This document shows positions 1 through 11,433 of a stretch of 26,995 bases of DNA, one piece after another. Numbering within the stretch: the first letter of the stretch is position 1; each line of letters begins with the position of its first letter. Position numbers and translations under genes: made by a program. The notes beneath the pieces are model-generated. The model saw only the letters and a program-made list of their open reading frames with translations. It searched no databases and was not told where the DNA came from. This stretch comes from Branchiostoma floridae (lineage: Eukaryota > Chordata > Leptocardii > Amphioxiformes > Branchiostomatidae). The stretch is taken from assembly GCF_000003815.2 (NCBI RefSeq), contig NC_049985.1, positions 196,253 to 223,247 on the forward strand, written 5' to 3'.

Positions 1-1259
1 ATGACTCTTTGGTTGTGTAAAAATCAATCAATATATCGATGGTTCAATCAATATTTTCTATTCAGAAAGGACCACATGGGCATGACATGCCAATTGCGTC
101 ATCATCACTTTATTATCCTTTGTTCCTATTAATTTCTTTATCTATTCTTTTGGATGGCATTATAGCAGCTAAGGTTGTCCAACTATCCGTGGCAATTATA
201 TTGGTATTAAGGACTTACTTCGGGAAAGAAGTAGAAAAATACATTACATAACACATTAATTATAGCAATACATACAATTTACACAGTTTATTACAAATGA
301 TATATCTATAAACACTGTTGAATTTAGTCAGAGTGCAACAGGGGCAATACAATGTGAAGTCTAGGGAACTGATGTTGTGACCACTTACACAGTATACAAA
401 TATGAACAAATACTAAATATTTTTGTTTTACTAAACACTCTGCGGTGCTATATCACATGACAGGCCCGGCGCTGCCATTTTCTTCATTTTTCTCGTTTAT
501 CCTTTTCCCATGGGAATGATGAGAAATCAAGATAGCTTGCCTACGCCTTACGGATAGGGTCATGCAGGGGTCCTTAACTATTTATTTATTTATTTATCAG
601 GACGAGTCCATCCCTTCCGCATATTAGGTGGCACAGATGACCAATGGTCCATGCTTTTCTGGATAAAGAAGCAGTCGCATGTCCGCTTTACGGATGGGCA
701 ATGCTATCTGGAATCTATATATATATAATGTCTTGTCAATTTGCTGGCTATGGGTCTAGATATTCAAAGATAATAAGATAAATAGGAACAACACGTATGC
801 TATAATTTAACACAGCAGGAGGCAGATATAATATATATAACCGATAATAGGCTGATATATAATCATATAACCATATCATAGACCAATACTCCGTAGTCGA
901 ACTGTTCATATATTACAGTGCCTATACGTATTGGTGGACATAACATAAGGTATCACCTTGTCAGTTTCAACCACTTGTGTCATAGCGATGTGAAAACATG
1001 AATGTGTAATTATCTGACTATTAAGCGTCACTGGTACGAATACTCTTTATCATTTTATCTAGTCCGAATCCAAAAAGTATGTGGCAGGCTGACCTGTTTG
1101 TGTGATTATATTTTACTTGGGAAATGTTACAGAATATATTTCTGGTTGAAGACGAACGTATCTCTATATCAGAAGACATCACGCATAAAATATTAAAAAT
1201 TCTCGTTTCCAGATGTGTCACCACGTGATCTTATGCTGACTATAACGTGCTGACTAAAT
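1..1259. other. AT-rich non-coding stretch, no gene recognised
   Basis: The stretch contains short open frames only, with no recognisable protein. Simple sequence is present: a TATT tetranucleotide run at about 579-597, an AT run near 716-728, and TATA-rich sequence near 825-880 with two similar ~28-bp segments. It ends in the assembly gap. Confidence 0.6.
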
Positions 1260-1610
1260 NNNNNNNNNNNNNNNNNNNNNNNNNNNNNNNNNNNNNNNNN
1301 NNNNNNNNNNNNNNNNNNNNNNNNNNNNNNNNNNNNNNNNNNNNNNNNNNNNNNNNNNNNNNNNNNNNNNNNNNNNNNNNNNNNNNNNNNNNNNNNNNNN
1401 NNNNNNNNNNNNNNNNNNNNNNNNNNNNNNNNNNNNNNNNNNNNNNNNNNNNNNNNNNNNNNNNNNNNNNNNNNNNNNNNNNNNNNNNNNNNNNNNNNNN
1501 NNNNNNNNNNNNNNNNNNNNNNNNNNNNNNNNNNNNNNNNNNNNNNNNNNNNNNNNNNNNNNNNNNNNNNNNNNNNNNNNNNNNNNNNNNNNNNNNNNNN
1601 NNNNNNNNNN
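1260..1610. other. Assembly gap (351 unknown bases)
   Basis: A run of N separates AT-rich sequence on the left from CpG-rich sequence on the right. The true length may differ from 351. Open frames reported across it have no meaning. Confidence 0.99.
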
Positions 1611-2080
1611 AATGAAAACTCCGTTTTCAGTCATTTTCGGCATTGTTGTGTAAACATTTGCGTAACGGCCTCGGATACGTAAGAGTTAGGTCAGACTCGG
1701 TTTATTTTTGGGATCGTGACCGTTTTTATATCCGATCCCATTGTAACGTTCGGTGCGCGCTCGACTCGACTGGCGGCCATTGTCACAAAAGCAGCCAAAA
1801 TTTAACGGCTTTTCTTCACCAAATCAACCCGGTCCGCCGCCTTTCTCCGTCAGGATCTGTTCACGTAGGTTATTCCGACTTCTTGCCTGTTTTTCTTGCC
1901 ATGGTGATTTATTTAGGTAACCTATTTGTGATTGTTTAACTCCCAGTGCGCGCGAAGAAAGAAAACGAGAATCGGGACCGTTTTTCGGGGTTTATTTCCT
2001 TGAACGCACGAGGCAGGATGCATTGTTCATTCGTCATGTCTGGGGCCATTTTTGCGCGCTTTCGTGTATGTGTAGCTGTT
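1611..2080. promoter_or_regulatory. CpG-rich, promoter-like block beside the gap
   Basis: By eye there are roughly 35 CpG dinucleotides in about 450 bases, far denser than on either side. A GGCGGCCAT core at about 1771-1779 resembles a YY1 site. A donor-like gtaaga occurs at 1679 and another gtaacc at 1917. This would fit an unmethylated promoter with a first exon, but direction and target gene are unknown. The 98-codon open frame at 1643-1939 matches no family I know. It could instead be a GC-rich mobile element. Confidence 0.35.
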
Positions 2081-4640
2081 TCTTAAGGACACACAGATCC
2101 TTGTAACTTATGAATGAAAAACGCGGGCTTATGTTATTTGCAAAGCCTCGTGGTAAAACGTGCAAGATATCATATAACGAAGAAACAAAGTGATGCCGGT
2201 GTGCATTTCAGTTCGTGATAACGATACGCTTATTTTTCCATATCGCAATGACGCATGTTTGCTAGCAACTGTAGCTAGATGGGAAAAACACTGTATTTTT
2301 CCACTGTAAGTTATACGATTGGATATTTTAGATCTGTGCGTGCTTGTGCTTTGTTGTTGTTACTTTTCTTTTATGTAGACCGTTTTACATTGAAGAAAAG
2401 GAGACAATAAGCAGTGTTAATAATTAATGATTCAGGGTGGAGGCCTTTCAAAAAAAATTTTTTTTTTGTGCGTAGAGAATGACGTATAGAACAAATGGTA
2501 TAATCTACCTGTAGTATATATACTTACTGAAAAAAAGGTACTGGAATTTTTTTTCAGATTAAAGAACAACGGCTATGGAAAAAGTAAAAGCTACCTGATA
2601 GACGTATCATATTTCCAATTTCATTATGTTAATTTGTTTGAAAATTCATGAGTCAGGCACCTAGTGATGCATAAACAGTGAAAGTTGCAGCGGTGCCATT
2701 GTTTACCGAGAACAAACGTCTAAGCTTGTTACGCCGGGGAAAACAAGTGCAAAGCAAATAGACAGAGAACACGCAAGATTATGACTTACGCTGTAAAGCT
2801 GGAAAACAACCGTGGCGAATATTCTGGAAAGCAAATACTATGCACTTGCGTCATACATATATTTCCGCCCATGGTGCTAGCCACTGCTAGGTCATGTTTT
2901 TCACATTAGCTACTGTACTGGAGACACTAATTGGCGGCCACTCCTTGCAGTTTTAAGTGTTCTTGGCTGTGTTTTCAGCTGTGAAACTGAAGTGAAGGGA
3001 TACTTCACAACTTGCCTGCTGCTTTCACTATTTTATTTTATTTTATTGAGGATTCTGCTCACACAGCCGTGTACTCAAGATCCATGGTTACCAAATGTTT
3101 TTCCTCCGCTTCTACTTCTAGACACTTATGTTTCGAATAGCTTCATCAATATTGTTGTTTAAAAATTAATTTGGCTAGGCTGTGAAACTTGAAAGACATG
3201 CAGCCACTGAGCCAGGGGTGTTGCTATTACAAAGGGCTGGCCCACAAGAACAAAGCATTATTAGCCAACAAAAAGTCATTCTTCTTGTAATGTAAGAATG
3301 ATTTGTAGTGTAGAGAATCCCTACAGGATGGTAGCACATGTATGCTGTAAGTATGAATTAGGCTGAGGTGATCATAAGGGATTTATAAAATGGCAAGCCA
3401 CCCAGGCACAGGGTTTAGAAATAGCAGAAATATATGCATGTAAAATCAGCTTCCCGTTTGATTTGTGACCAAGATTGTGCAATCCATCCCTCCAATGGCA
3501 AGACCATATTAGCTTACATGTTAAGATCTTAGGGGAGTGCTTCATGATGGAGACACAGCATCACCATGCCAACAGTGACGTCATGCGCTGCCTCATCACC
3601 ATGAAATGCACATGTAACATTGCGAGAAATTAGATTTTTGTGTTGGCCAGTGGACCTAAGCTTTCACGCTATTTCTGTGTGATATTGCTTTTGCCACAGC
3701 TGATTATCTTTAGAGGAAAAAAACTGACAGCATATCGGAATTATTCAGTGTTAAAACATACAAAGATTCACTTGCTTTAGACAGGTAGTCATTGTTCCTG
3801 TCTGCAGCTAGCTGATTTGCATGTAAAAACATTTGATTGGTGGCTGATACAAATGTAGATTATGTTGCTGTTGTCGTGTCATTCAAAGAATCATTACCTA
3901 ACAACACATACTTTATGGCTTTTTTTTTAAACAACAAGACTTATGTGTGCAAGTATTTTATTTGATATATGGAAAATGGTAATACGTGTATTTATTATAT
4001 GGAACACCATGGACGACCTCTGACACGCCTATATTACTCATAATATGTTGCTATATTTATTGATTATTCCACCATATGTTATGTTTCATTTATGGTCAAC
4101 GGAAACCATCTGTACCGCCCTTATAATCCATCCTAAAAATACTTGAACGTATACAGTTGTATATGCCCACCAAGTATGGTCTATTGATGTAAACATACAT
4201 CATATACATATCTTCATAAGCTTCCTCCAATACAGATCAATATTTGACTGGGTGCCAGCTCCTGGTTTGGTGTGTTTTCCATCTGTCAAACCACTGATAG
4301 TGATATATGAACGTCACATAACCAGACTGAATAAAGAATGCCACCCCTCTTCCCCTACACACACTTCCTCATAAACACAATAAAATTTCCCCATAACAGT
4401 AACACAACAAACAAAACAGGAACAAGAATAACAATTACGAATTAGTAGAAACGTTGATGTTATTTTTCCTAAGGATTTGTAGATCATGCTTGATCAGATT
4501 GTACTTGTGTTAATCTTGCTTGTCCACCTGTATGTAAATTAGTTTGCATTACATTATCACTGACTGAATGTATCACAAAGTATAGCTATTAGTATTACAA
4601 CAATACAAGTATATGTAGTATGGTGTATAACATTACGGAG
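2081..4640. other. Non-coding stretch, no gene recognised
   Basis: No open frame of note occurs on either strand. Visible details are a TTTTA-rich run near 3030-3046, a perfect palindromic CRE-like TGACGTCA at 3576-3583, and a SOX/FOX-like CCATTGTTTACC near 2695-2708. None of these shows function by itself. Confidence 0.5.
3576..3583. promoter_or_regulatory. Perfect CRE-like palindrome (TGACGTCA)
   Basis: This is an exact match to the CREB/ATF consensus, isolated in non-coding DNA. There is no adjacent promoter feature, so function is speculative. Confidence 0.2.
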
Positions 4641-4648
4641 TAGAAGGA

Positions 4649-4739
4649 CCATATATGGTATACACTGCCCACTGCTTCCTCTCTGTCATCAGACATGGCG
4701 TGCTTGTTACCCTTGGCCTTGGTGCCAGCCCATATAAGG
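4649..4739. promoter_or_regulatory. Pair of perfect CArG boxes (possible SRF-bound element)
   Basis: CCATATATGG at 4649-4658 and CCATATAAGG at 4730-4739 both fit the CC(A/T)6GG consensus bound by serum response factor. They lie 81 bp apart. Paired CArG boxes are typical of muscle and actin-type enhancers (established knowledge), but whether this is an enhancer here is inference. The same CCATATATGG also occurs at 7549-7558 and 12270-12279. Confidence 0.35.
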
Positions 4740-4982
4740 AATGAACGAGGGAGAGTGGCGACCACCAAGGATCCTTATGGCGGGCAGGAGTGTAGAAGGA
4801 ATTAAAAAATTGCACAGGGAGATTTTGACAGTTGTAGTTGTACAGTAGCATGTAGATTGAGAAGAGAAAATCAGAATATGAAAAATAAATATGTGAATTA
4901 ATAATTGAAAGATATCAGTACAGTTGACTCCGGAGAAGAAAGTAAAGATACATGCACGCATACATACATGCGTACTCGCATG

Positions 4983-5023
4983 CACACACACACAAACACA
5001 CACACACACAAACACACACACAA
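4983..5023. repeat. CA microsatellite
   Basis: This is a (CA)n tract with two AAA-type interruptions. The minus-strand open frame over it is a low-complexity Cys-Val translation of the repeat and not a gene. Confidence 0.95.
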
Positions 5024-5975
5024 ATACTCTGTGCCTCAATCCTGATCATGAGTTATGTGTAAACAAGTCAGATGAAGGTCCCCTGATCCCCTAACATGTG
5101 TCCCTGAGTCATCCAGGATTAACAGGTGCAGAAACAACAGCCAGAATTACCCACTGGTGTGAGCCTGTATGGCCACCATGCAGCTAAATCGTACATATAT
5201 TCTTGGCAACTAAAACATCCCAGCCTAACAAATGCTTTGTTCATGGGTTAACTTCCCCATTGTTTGTTTTGGCACAGCCAAAAGAAGTAGTATTTTAGCT
5301 ACTCAGAAAAAGCAATATGCAAGAAAAGCTTTTCATGTTTTTTAGGGCTTGAGCATTTAGAATGACATAATTTTGTTTACTTTGTGAGATTGACTAAGGC
5401 TACATTAAGTAAATTGTTTGCTTTTGGATTTGAAGTGATGATCAACATACTATACCTTTGTGTATGTAGAGTTTCATGAGGCCAATACTCAATATAATCT
5501 ATTCGTTTATTTAAATGTTTGGCTGGCATTATTTCAAAATAAACAGATTGAAATTTTCCTACCAACCCGTTTGTTTTATGTTATCCCCTTCTTGCTATGT
5601 TTTTTTTTTTCCAAGAACCAGGTAACTGAATTTGCATGGCCCACAGTGGCAGGTGTTGCTGCATTGTCATGGAGAACAAAGCAGGATTAGACCTGGCACC
5701 AGCTGTCCATGTTTGTGGCAAAGAATTATTGACACTTTGATATTGCAACAGGCAGCAGTACATTGTGTAGCAATATGAATCTTTTGCATACATATTACAA
5801 TACTGTTGAATACAGCTTTGGCTTTCACAAAAGATTTGTAACACTCACACTGTTGGCGCTGAATTGTGCCAGACTTTTGCATGGTGAATAATTGAATGGC
5901 AACCGTGACACTGGTGAGGTCAAGCAAAATGTCACACCTTTCAACTTGAGCAAATAGCATGAAGCCTTTATCAAA
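5024..5975. other. Non-coding stretch, no gene recognised
   Basis: Only short overlapping chance open frames on both strands are present, with no family signature. A T-run occurs near 5601-5611. Confidence 0.5.
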
Positions 5976-6447
5976 GATAAATAAATAAGCAACTTGCAGT
6001 TTGGCTAGAGAACACAGGATTGATTTTATAAACAATGAAGTATTTTAAGCATTTGCTTTTGTGGAAAAAATTTGGCCAGACAGAAAAAAAATGAATAGAA
6101 ATATATACAAGCAACATGCAGTTTGGCAAGAGAACACAGGGTTGGTATTATCATAAACTATAAGGTATTTCAAGCATTTGCTTTTGTGGAAAAAATTTGG
6201 CCTGACCACAAAAAATGAATAAGAATATATACAAGCAACTTGCAGCTTGGCAAGAGAACACAGGATTGGTATTATCATAAACAATAAAATATTTCAAGCA
6301 TTTGCTTTTGTGGAAACAATTTGGCCTGGCAGCAAAAACTGAATAAAAAGATATTCAAGCAACTTGCAGTTTGGCAAGAGAACAGAGGATTGGTATTATC
6401 ACAAACAATAAAACATTTCAAGCTCTTGCCTGACAGCGATAACTGAA
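5976..6447. repeat. ~125-bp tandem repeat, about 3.7 copies
   Basis: The motif AAGCATTTGCTTTTGTGG recurs at 6047, 6172 and 6296, with a shortened form at 6420, giving periods of 125, 124 and 124. Each unit also holds GCAACTTGCAGTTTGGCAAG and a GGATTGGTATTATC segment. The first unit is 5'-truncated, and the last has lost about 20 bases after AAGC. Copies differ by scattered substitutions, so the array is not freshly made. Confidence 0.92.
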
Positions 6448-6752
6448 ACCGGGGCTGTGCCCTCTAGATATCTGTGAGTATCTGCAGCACTGTGTGGAAT
6501 TCTGGTCTGTGTGTCAAGTGTATGTTGCTGACAGCTCTAAGCACAGTGAACTTCAGTAAACTTGTTTTTGAACCTTGAACGTGGAGCTTCCAGACGGTTC
6601 TTTCTATTCTTGAGCTGAGCCCATCTGGTTTGGATTGGTCTGGTTTGATCTGGTTTGGTTTGGTTCTGATCTGAGGTAGGATTTAAACATCTGTATCAAG
6701 GCTTCGGCCAGTCATAACATCGTTAACGCCGGAATTCACGTACACGGTAAGT
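6448..6752 (+). other. Possible non-coding exon ending at a consensus splice donor
   Basis: The segment ends in CACG followed by GTAAGT at 6747-6752, a full consensus donor followed by a pyrimidine run. It includes a TGGTTTGGTTTGG-type low-complexity part near 6628-6664. The segment could be the 5'UTR exon that the acceptor at 17666 requires, but the intron would be 10.9 kb and no promoter was identified. Alternatively it is the end of an old retroelement, since it follows repeat DNA directly. Confidence 0.25.
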
Positions 6753-8500
6753 TTTTCTTTCCCTTTGTGAGTCTGGTATTTATGTTATCTAGGAATGCCC
6801 AAAGGGCTAGTAATGTCATACTGCTAGGGCTATGTCAGGTGTATAGTCAACTTCCTTCAATTAGTAACAACAACCTCTGTGAAGTCTAAGATTGTAGAGT
6901 ACTTGTTCATGGTATTGGTGTTAAAACTGAAGTGGGGCAAGCAATGCACTGTAAGTACATTTAGAGGAGGTGTAAGATATTCATCTACTTAAACTAAGCG
7001 CGCAAAATGCCAGCCTCTGTGAAACTAGCATTGGTATCTTGCAATGGCATAGGGCGAATTTACTCCAGGCAAAAAATTACTTGTCCTACGACGTTCGCAG
7101 TGTATCATTTTCATTTTTACACTGGCATAAAAAGTGTCATAGGCCGCGCATTGAACATATTTTTTTTTGCCCCGTGTAAATCGACCCTTAATCTTGGATT
7201 TATATCTTATCTACAAGACTGGATTAATTAGTCTTTTACACCGGGCTGTCTAATCCCGTAAGTGATCAGAAAAGTCGTTTCTTGAATAAACTTTGTGCAG
7301 GATTAAGTCTTACAGACTAACACAGGTGGAAATGCACATATTTTGATTCATGTAGCAGCCTGGATTGTTAGAGTCTCAGTTAGAGGTGACAGTTTGTTTG
7401 AAGACTCTACATTAGCATATTCTGACATCACTTTCCATTTTAACCCTATTGGAGCCAGGGAGTCTCCATAGTACACACCTGTGCATTTACCTGTCAGCAT
7501 GTATTTTGTCAGTTGACTCGCACGCCCTTTTGGGGGATAAACCCATGCCCATATATGGTCACAGTCTGCGCTGAATCATTTGCAGACGCTGAAAGTCACC
7601 AGATTACATTAAAGGTCGTTGGAGCCAATCAAAATGAGATTTGCAAGCAATAATGACAAAGATTGAGTCTTCGTAATCATAAATTTGAAACATTAGATGT
7701 CCTCTAAAATGTAGATGAGGGAAAATCATGGTTCTTTATGGAAATTTAGGGTAAAGCAGTATAACCCTATGCAAATTTTAGCAAAAAATCTAGATGTAAA
7801 GAAAGAAAAACCCTGAATTTAAAACACAGTTCAGAGCTATCAGTATAGCCGTGTATCACTGTTCTTTCACCCTCTGGAAAGAACTCTGAGAAAATCGTAC
7901 ATTGCAGAGGTGAAAAAATGCTAGCGCATCATTCATAGATTGATGCATTTATTTCGTGTTGTCGCAATAAAACCTTAGACAAATGGTTCTGTATCATCAA
8001 TTTCGCTGGACAGAAAGCAAACAGTAATTAATTGATCAATAAGTCAATAAAGTAACAGTAGGAACGAAATGTTTCATTTCATTTGTGGTACTCGAACGCT
8101 ATTGAAAATCAATGCATATTTTATGTGTAGGTTGTAAATCGTTGTAGATGGAAAATATCTGCTATTTGAAAATTTTCAATGTCTCGATTTGAAAGAATAA
8201 AGAAAAAATAAGCTAGGCCATTCATTGCCATGCAATGAAATATCCGAGTTCTGATATTTTTAATTTGTATATATATTTCAGAACAAGTCAGGTGCATGTT
8301 TTTTTACTCAAAAATATGTCCAAAATATCTTTCCCTAGTAACTGAAGTCTGTCCCTGTTTAAAGTCAGACTCTGTATCACTATCAATACACTTGGCGATT
8401 GGCCTAGTTTCAGCTAGGACTTAATATAAATCTTAACAATAATTTAATGATATCCTCAAGGTTTCGGATGCAGTTTTTGTTTCAAGAGGAAAATCTGCTC
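6753..8500. other. Non-coding stretch, no gene recognised
   Basis: The stretch is AT-rich with no convincing open frame. It includes a CCATATATGG CArG box at 7549-7558 and a loose inverted repeat near 7164-7247 (GTGTAAA and TTTACAC with GGGC ends) that may be a very decayed small element. Confidence 0.5.
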
Positions 8501-8720
8501 CTCTGTCTCAGCCATGTGAGCTAATTAGTATGCACATCAGGTGCCGTGCCCTGCGTAAAGCACACCTCCGAGAGAATAGACTGGACTCGCTGATAGTAGA
8601 AAATTCATGACGTGCGTGCCGCGGGGACTGGAAAATTACACCACGTGCCGGCCACGCGCAAGGTGCGTGATCGCTCGGCGCTGCCCTGCTATTGGACGCT
8701 GGCGGAACGAGCATGGATCA
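8500..8720. promoter_or_regulatory. CpG-rich regulatory-like block
   Basis: A GC- and CpG-rich island sits in AT-rich surroundings. It contains a homeodomain-type CTAATTAG near 8520, an E-box CAGGTG near 8537, a CRE half-site TGACGTGCG at 8608, a CACGTG E-box near 8642, and an inverted CCAAT box (ATTGG) near 8691. This mix suits a promoter or enhancer. There is no recognisable coding sequence; the minus-strand 68-codon frame is probably a by-product of base composition. Confidence 0.35.
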
Positions 8721-8764
8721 ATATTCATCCAGATACCTGCGAAGACTTAGGGTTATTGCTTGGC

Positions 8765-9675
8765 CTAGATTCTGGGGAAGATGAATGAATGGTGATTATA
8801 CTTTATAGTGTAGTTTGGTGGTGGTGTATTATTACAAGACATGATTAGCTTGGATCCAGTATATTCTGATGATGCAGATAGCTGATAAGCAGCTATTGTG
8901 TGGAGTATAATGGAAATTATGCAATGTACATGGTATGTTATGCAGCTGTGCTTATCGCTTACCGTCCGGTAACATTTTGAATAACCTGAACTCATTCATG
9001 TTTTTGGATTAATCATAAATAATCAAATAAAAAATGATAATAGAGTGTAAAAAATGGAAATAATCTGGATAAGGCAATGTGTATGAAATTCATATCTACT
9101 GCACTAAATTCCCACATTCACTATTATTTCATACTTTGAGTGGTTTAAAACGGCACAGAATCAAGCCGTGCTAGGATTCCCCAAAAAACTAGACTTCACA
9201 GTGTTCTTGCACCAGTGTGGTATCAAATTTTTGCTCCTTGAATGTTGGTATGGAATAGAATAGAGTTGGTCCATAAAGACATCTTATTACATAGAAAAGT
9301 ACCCCACCCAAAAAATGACCTTGATAATAGAAGTACTACAACCCTGACTCGGGCTAACATTGCTTAGGCTGCCTTTAACTAGTTTAAGCCTGCTTTTCTG
9401 GAATGGCTGGGATGTCAGGTTGACTGATGAGGCCATCTCTGAAAGGTGCCTCTCTCCCCTCGACTTGTGAAATCAGCGAGCTTTTATGGGTTTTCTCGTG
9501 GAATGGAGCAAATCCCTGAGTGTGCTCTGCCATCTTTCATGGTTCAAGATGATTTGTTTGTCCCCAAGTGTGGAGATAAGAAGACATAAAGGTGATCTCC
9601 TTTACGTGTGGAGACTGCAGATGAGGAAGGATGCACCTAAATGTGTGGTACTTTACAACATTCAGATTCAGGGGG
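8765..9675. other. Non-coding stretch, no gene recognised
   Basis: No protein family is recognised on either strand. An open frame at 9486-9731 runs into the following tandem repeat and shows no known motif. Confidence 0.5.
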
Positions 9676-9678
9676 CCT

Positions 9679-9936
9679 ATGTTGGAAAAAAGGGTAGTTG
9701 TGTCTTGTCATTACCAGTGAAAGAGTGGTAAAACATGCCAAGTTTATACAACACAACACATCACTAGTGTCTAAGCAAATCTCTGAATTTCATGCAAATC
9801 CATGTTGGAGAAATAGGTAGTTGTGAGGGCTTAGTTAAAAGAGTGTTAAAACATGCCAGGTTTAATTCTAACAAATCACAAGTGTCTAAGACTTAAGCAA
9901 ATTTTCAAATTTCATGCAGATCTATTCTATGTTGGA
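9679..9936. repeat. ~125-bp tandem duplication (two copies)
   Basis: The sequence ATGTTGGA followed by GGTAGTTGTG begins units at 9679 and 9802, and ATGTTGG starts a short third remnant at 9929. Each unit carries AAACATGCCA, GTGTCTAAG and TTTCATGCA in the same order. The periods are 123 and 127. Confidence 0.85.
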
Positions 9937-10870
9937 TGTCCATACCATATTTAAAATGCACCTGTTAACCTTACTAAATGTAGCCTTTGGTTTTAAATCA
10001 AATTTTCCATTTGTTTTTGGTGCCAATGACTAAATACTAAATACAGGACAGGAGTATCTTTTTTCTTGGAATAAGATAATTAAAGGTTTCAGAGTGTTCA
10101 AAAATACACCCATAGCAAAACACCACATCCTAATACCCAAAGTGTCCAGGTTTTTTTAATCCAAAATTGTCCCTTTCTCAGCCACAAGTAACTCTTCTAT
10201 CAACACTTAAAAGTCTTCTACATTTCAGACTTTATCATTGAACCATTGCATGTCTGCAGAATTGCCCTGTGGCCCCACAAGCAATAAACGTTCGCTTGGC
10301 AAGCCTTAATTTCTTCTCTGGAGGTGCCTAATGGCAGTCCAGAATTACTGGCTGGCTCCATGTAAAACTTAAAAGTGTGCGTTCCTGTCGTATATTGCGA
10401 TGAGATTGGGTGGAAAATCCCACCTGTAGTCTGATGTATGTTGGTCATAAAAGTGAGATGTGACTTGCCAAATGCGTTTCACAGGTGGTAGGAATTCTAA
10501 TGGGTATGCATGCTTTATGCACCCAAAATTGGAGCTGTGCAGTGTGCACCTTCTTTTATGTCCATATTCAGATTATTGTATAGGGTTCTGCAGGGCTGTA
10601 ACAGGCAAAGGCAAAGCGTTGTTAATTTGCAAATTTCTAATGCAAGGGGAGACAATCTCCTGCCACATTACTTCAGAATTTAGAGAAACTAGCCCATTTT
10701 TTTTAGTTATTTAATTGGTTTGGCTGTTCGGCATGCACAGCCAGGGCTGCTCAACTAGCCTTTGGCAATTGCAAAGGGCTAACCCTGCTGACAAAAGCAG
10801 AGACAAAACTATGGTACCGGTAGCCCAAAGTTGAAAATGCGAATATCGGCCTTTTTTTCCCCAAAGGGCA
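9937..10870. other. Non-coding stretch with a degenerate repeat relative
   Basis: No gene is recognised. Bases 10399-10475 resemble the central part of the ~250-bp repeat at 10941-11433 (GAGATTGG, then CTGATGTATG, then GGTC/GGCC and ATAAAA/GTAAAA). This suggests an older third copy of that unit. Confidence 0.4.
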
Positions 10871-10874
10871 ACCG

Positions 10875-10890
10875 CCCCCCCCCCCCCCCC
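10875..10890. repeat. C16 homopolymer
   Basis: Sixteen consecutive C are followed by TTCCCC and, shortly after, a short CA run at about 10903-10912. The length is likely unreliable in sequencing. The reverse-strand Gly-rich frames come from it. Confidence 0.95.
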
Positions 10891-10940
10891 TTCCCCTAAA
10901 AGACACACACACCAAATACTGGCACTCCAACACACCTGCA

Positions 10941-11433
10941 AAGGATTTCTTTCACAATCACAGTTTTATTGATATCACATGAGTCACGAAGTCCGTTCTC
11001 CCAACCCCATGATATGTGACTGTGCAGACTATGCATTAAAACCTGAAGTGTGACCTTTAGGGCACTGAGATTGGTCTGCAAAACCTTCCAGCTCACTGAG
11101 GTATGGTGGCCGTAAAAAGCAAGGTGTGTCCAGCCAAATACAGGTGCTGTATTTTCTTCTGTGGTCATGTTGAATAAATGCTGGTGCACCAAAAGGATTC
11201 TTTCACAGGCTTTATGTATCATATGAGTCACGAAGTCCGTTCTCCAAACCCAATGATATGTGTGCAGACTATATATATGCATTAAAACCTGAGGTATGCA
11301 TTAAAACCTGAGGTGTGACCTTTAGGACAGTGAGATTGGTCTGCAAATCCTTCCAGCACCTGATGTATGGTGGCCGTAAAAAGCAAGGTGTGTACGACCA
11401 AATTTGTGTGCCATATTTTACACTGTGGTCGTA
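10941..11433. repeat. ~250-bp tandem duplication (two copies)
   Basis: Copy A (about 10941-11172) and copy B (about 11191-11433) share, in order, GGATTCTTTCACA, GAGTCACGAAGTCCGTTCTC, GCATTAAAACCTGA, GTGAGATTGGTCTGCAAA and TATGGTGGCCGTAAAAAGC. Identity is high with small indels. Copy B also contains an internal ~18-bp duplication (GCATTAAAACCTGAGGT at about 11279 and again at 11297). No coding capacity was recognised, so this is either a low-copy satellite seed or part of a dispersed repeat. Confidence 0.92.

Noticed and set aside
1247-1643. Open frames of 122 and 129 codons on both strands
   Set aside because: They run through the unknown bases of the gap and carry no information.
4707-5039. 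110-codon minus-strand frame with a Cys-Val-rich start
   Set aside because: Its start is the translation of the CA microsatellite, and the rest shows no family.
7164-7247. Possible small inverted-repeat element (GTGTAAA/TTTACAC)
   Set aside because: The arms match only in short pieces and no target duplication is visible.
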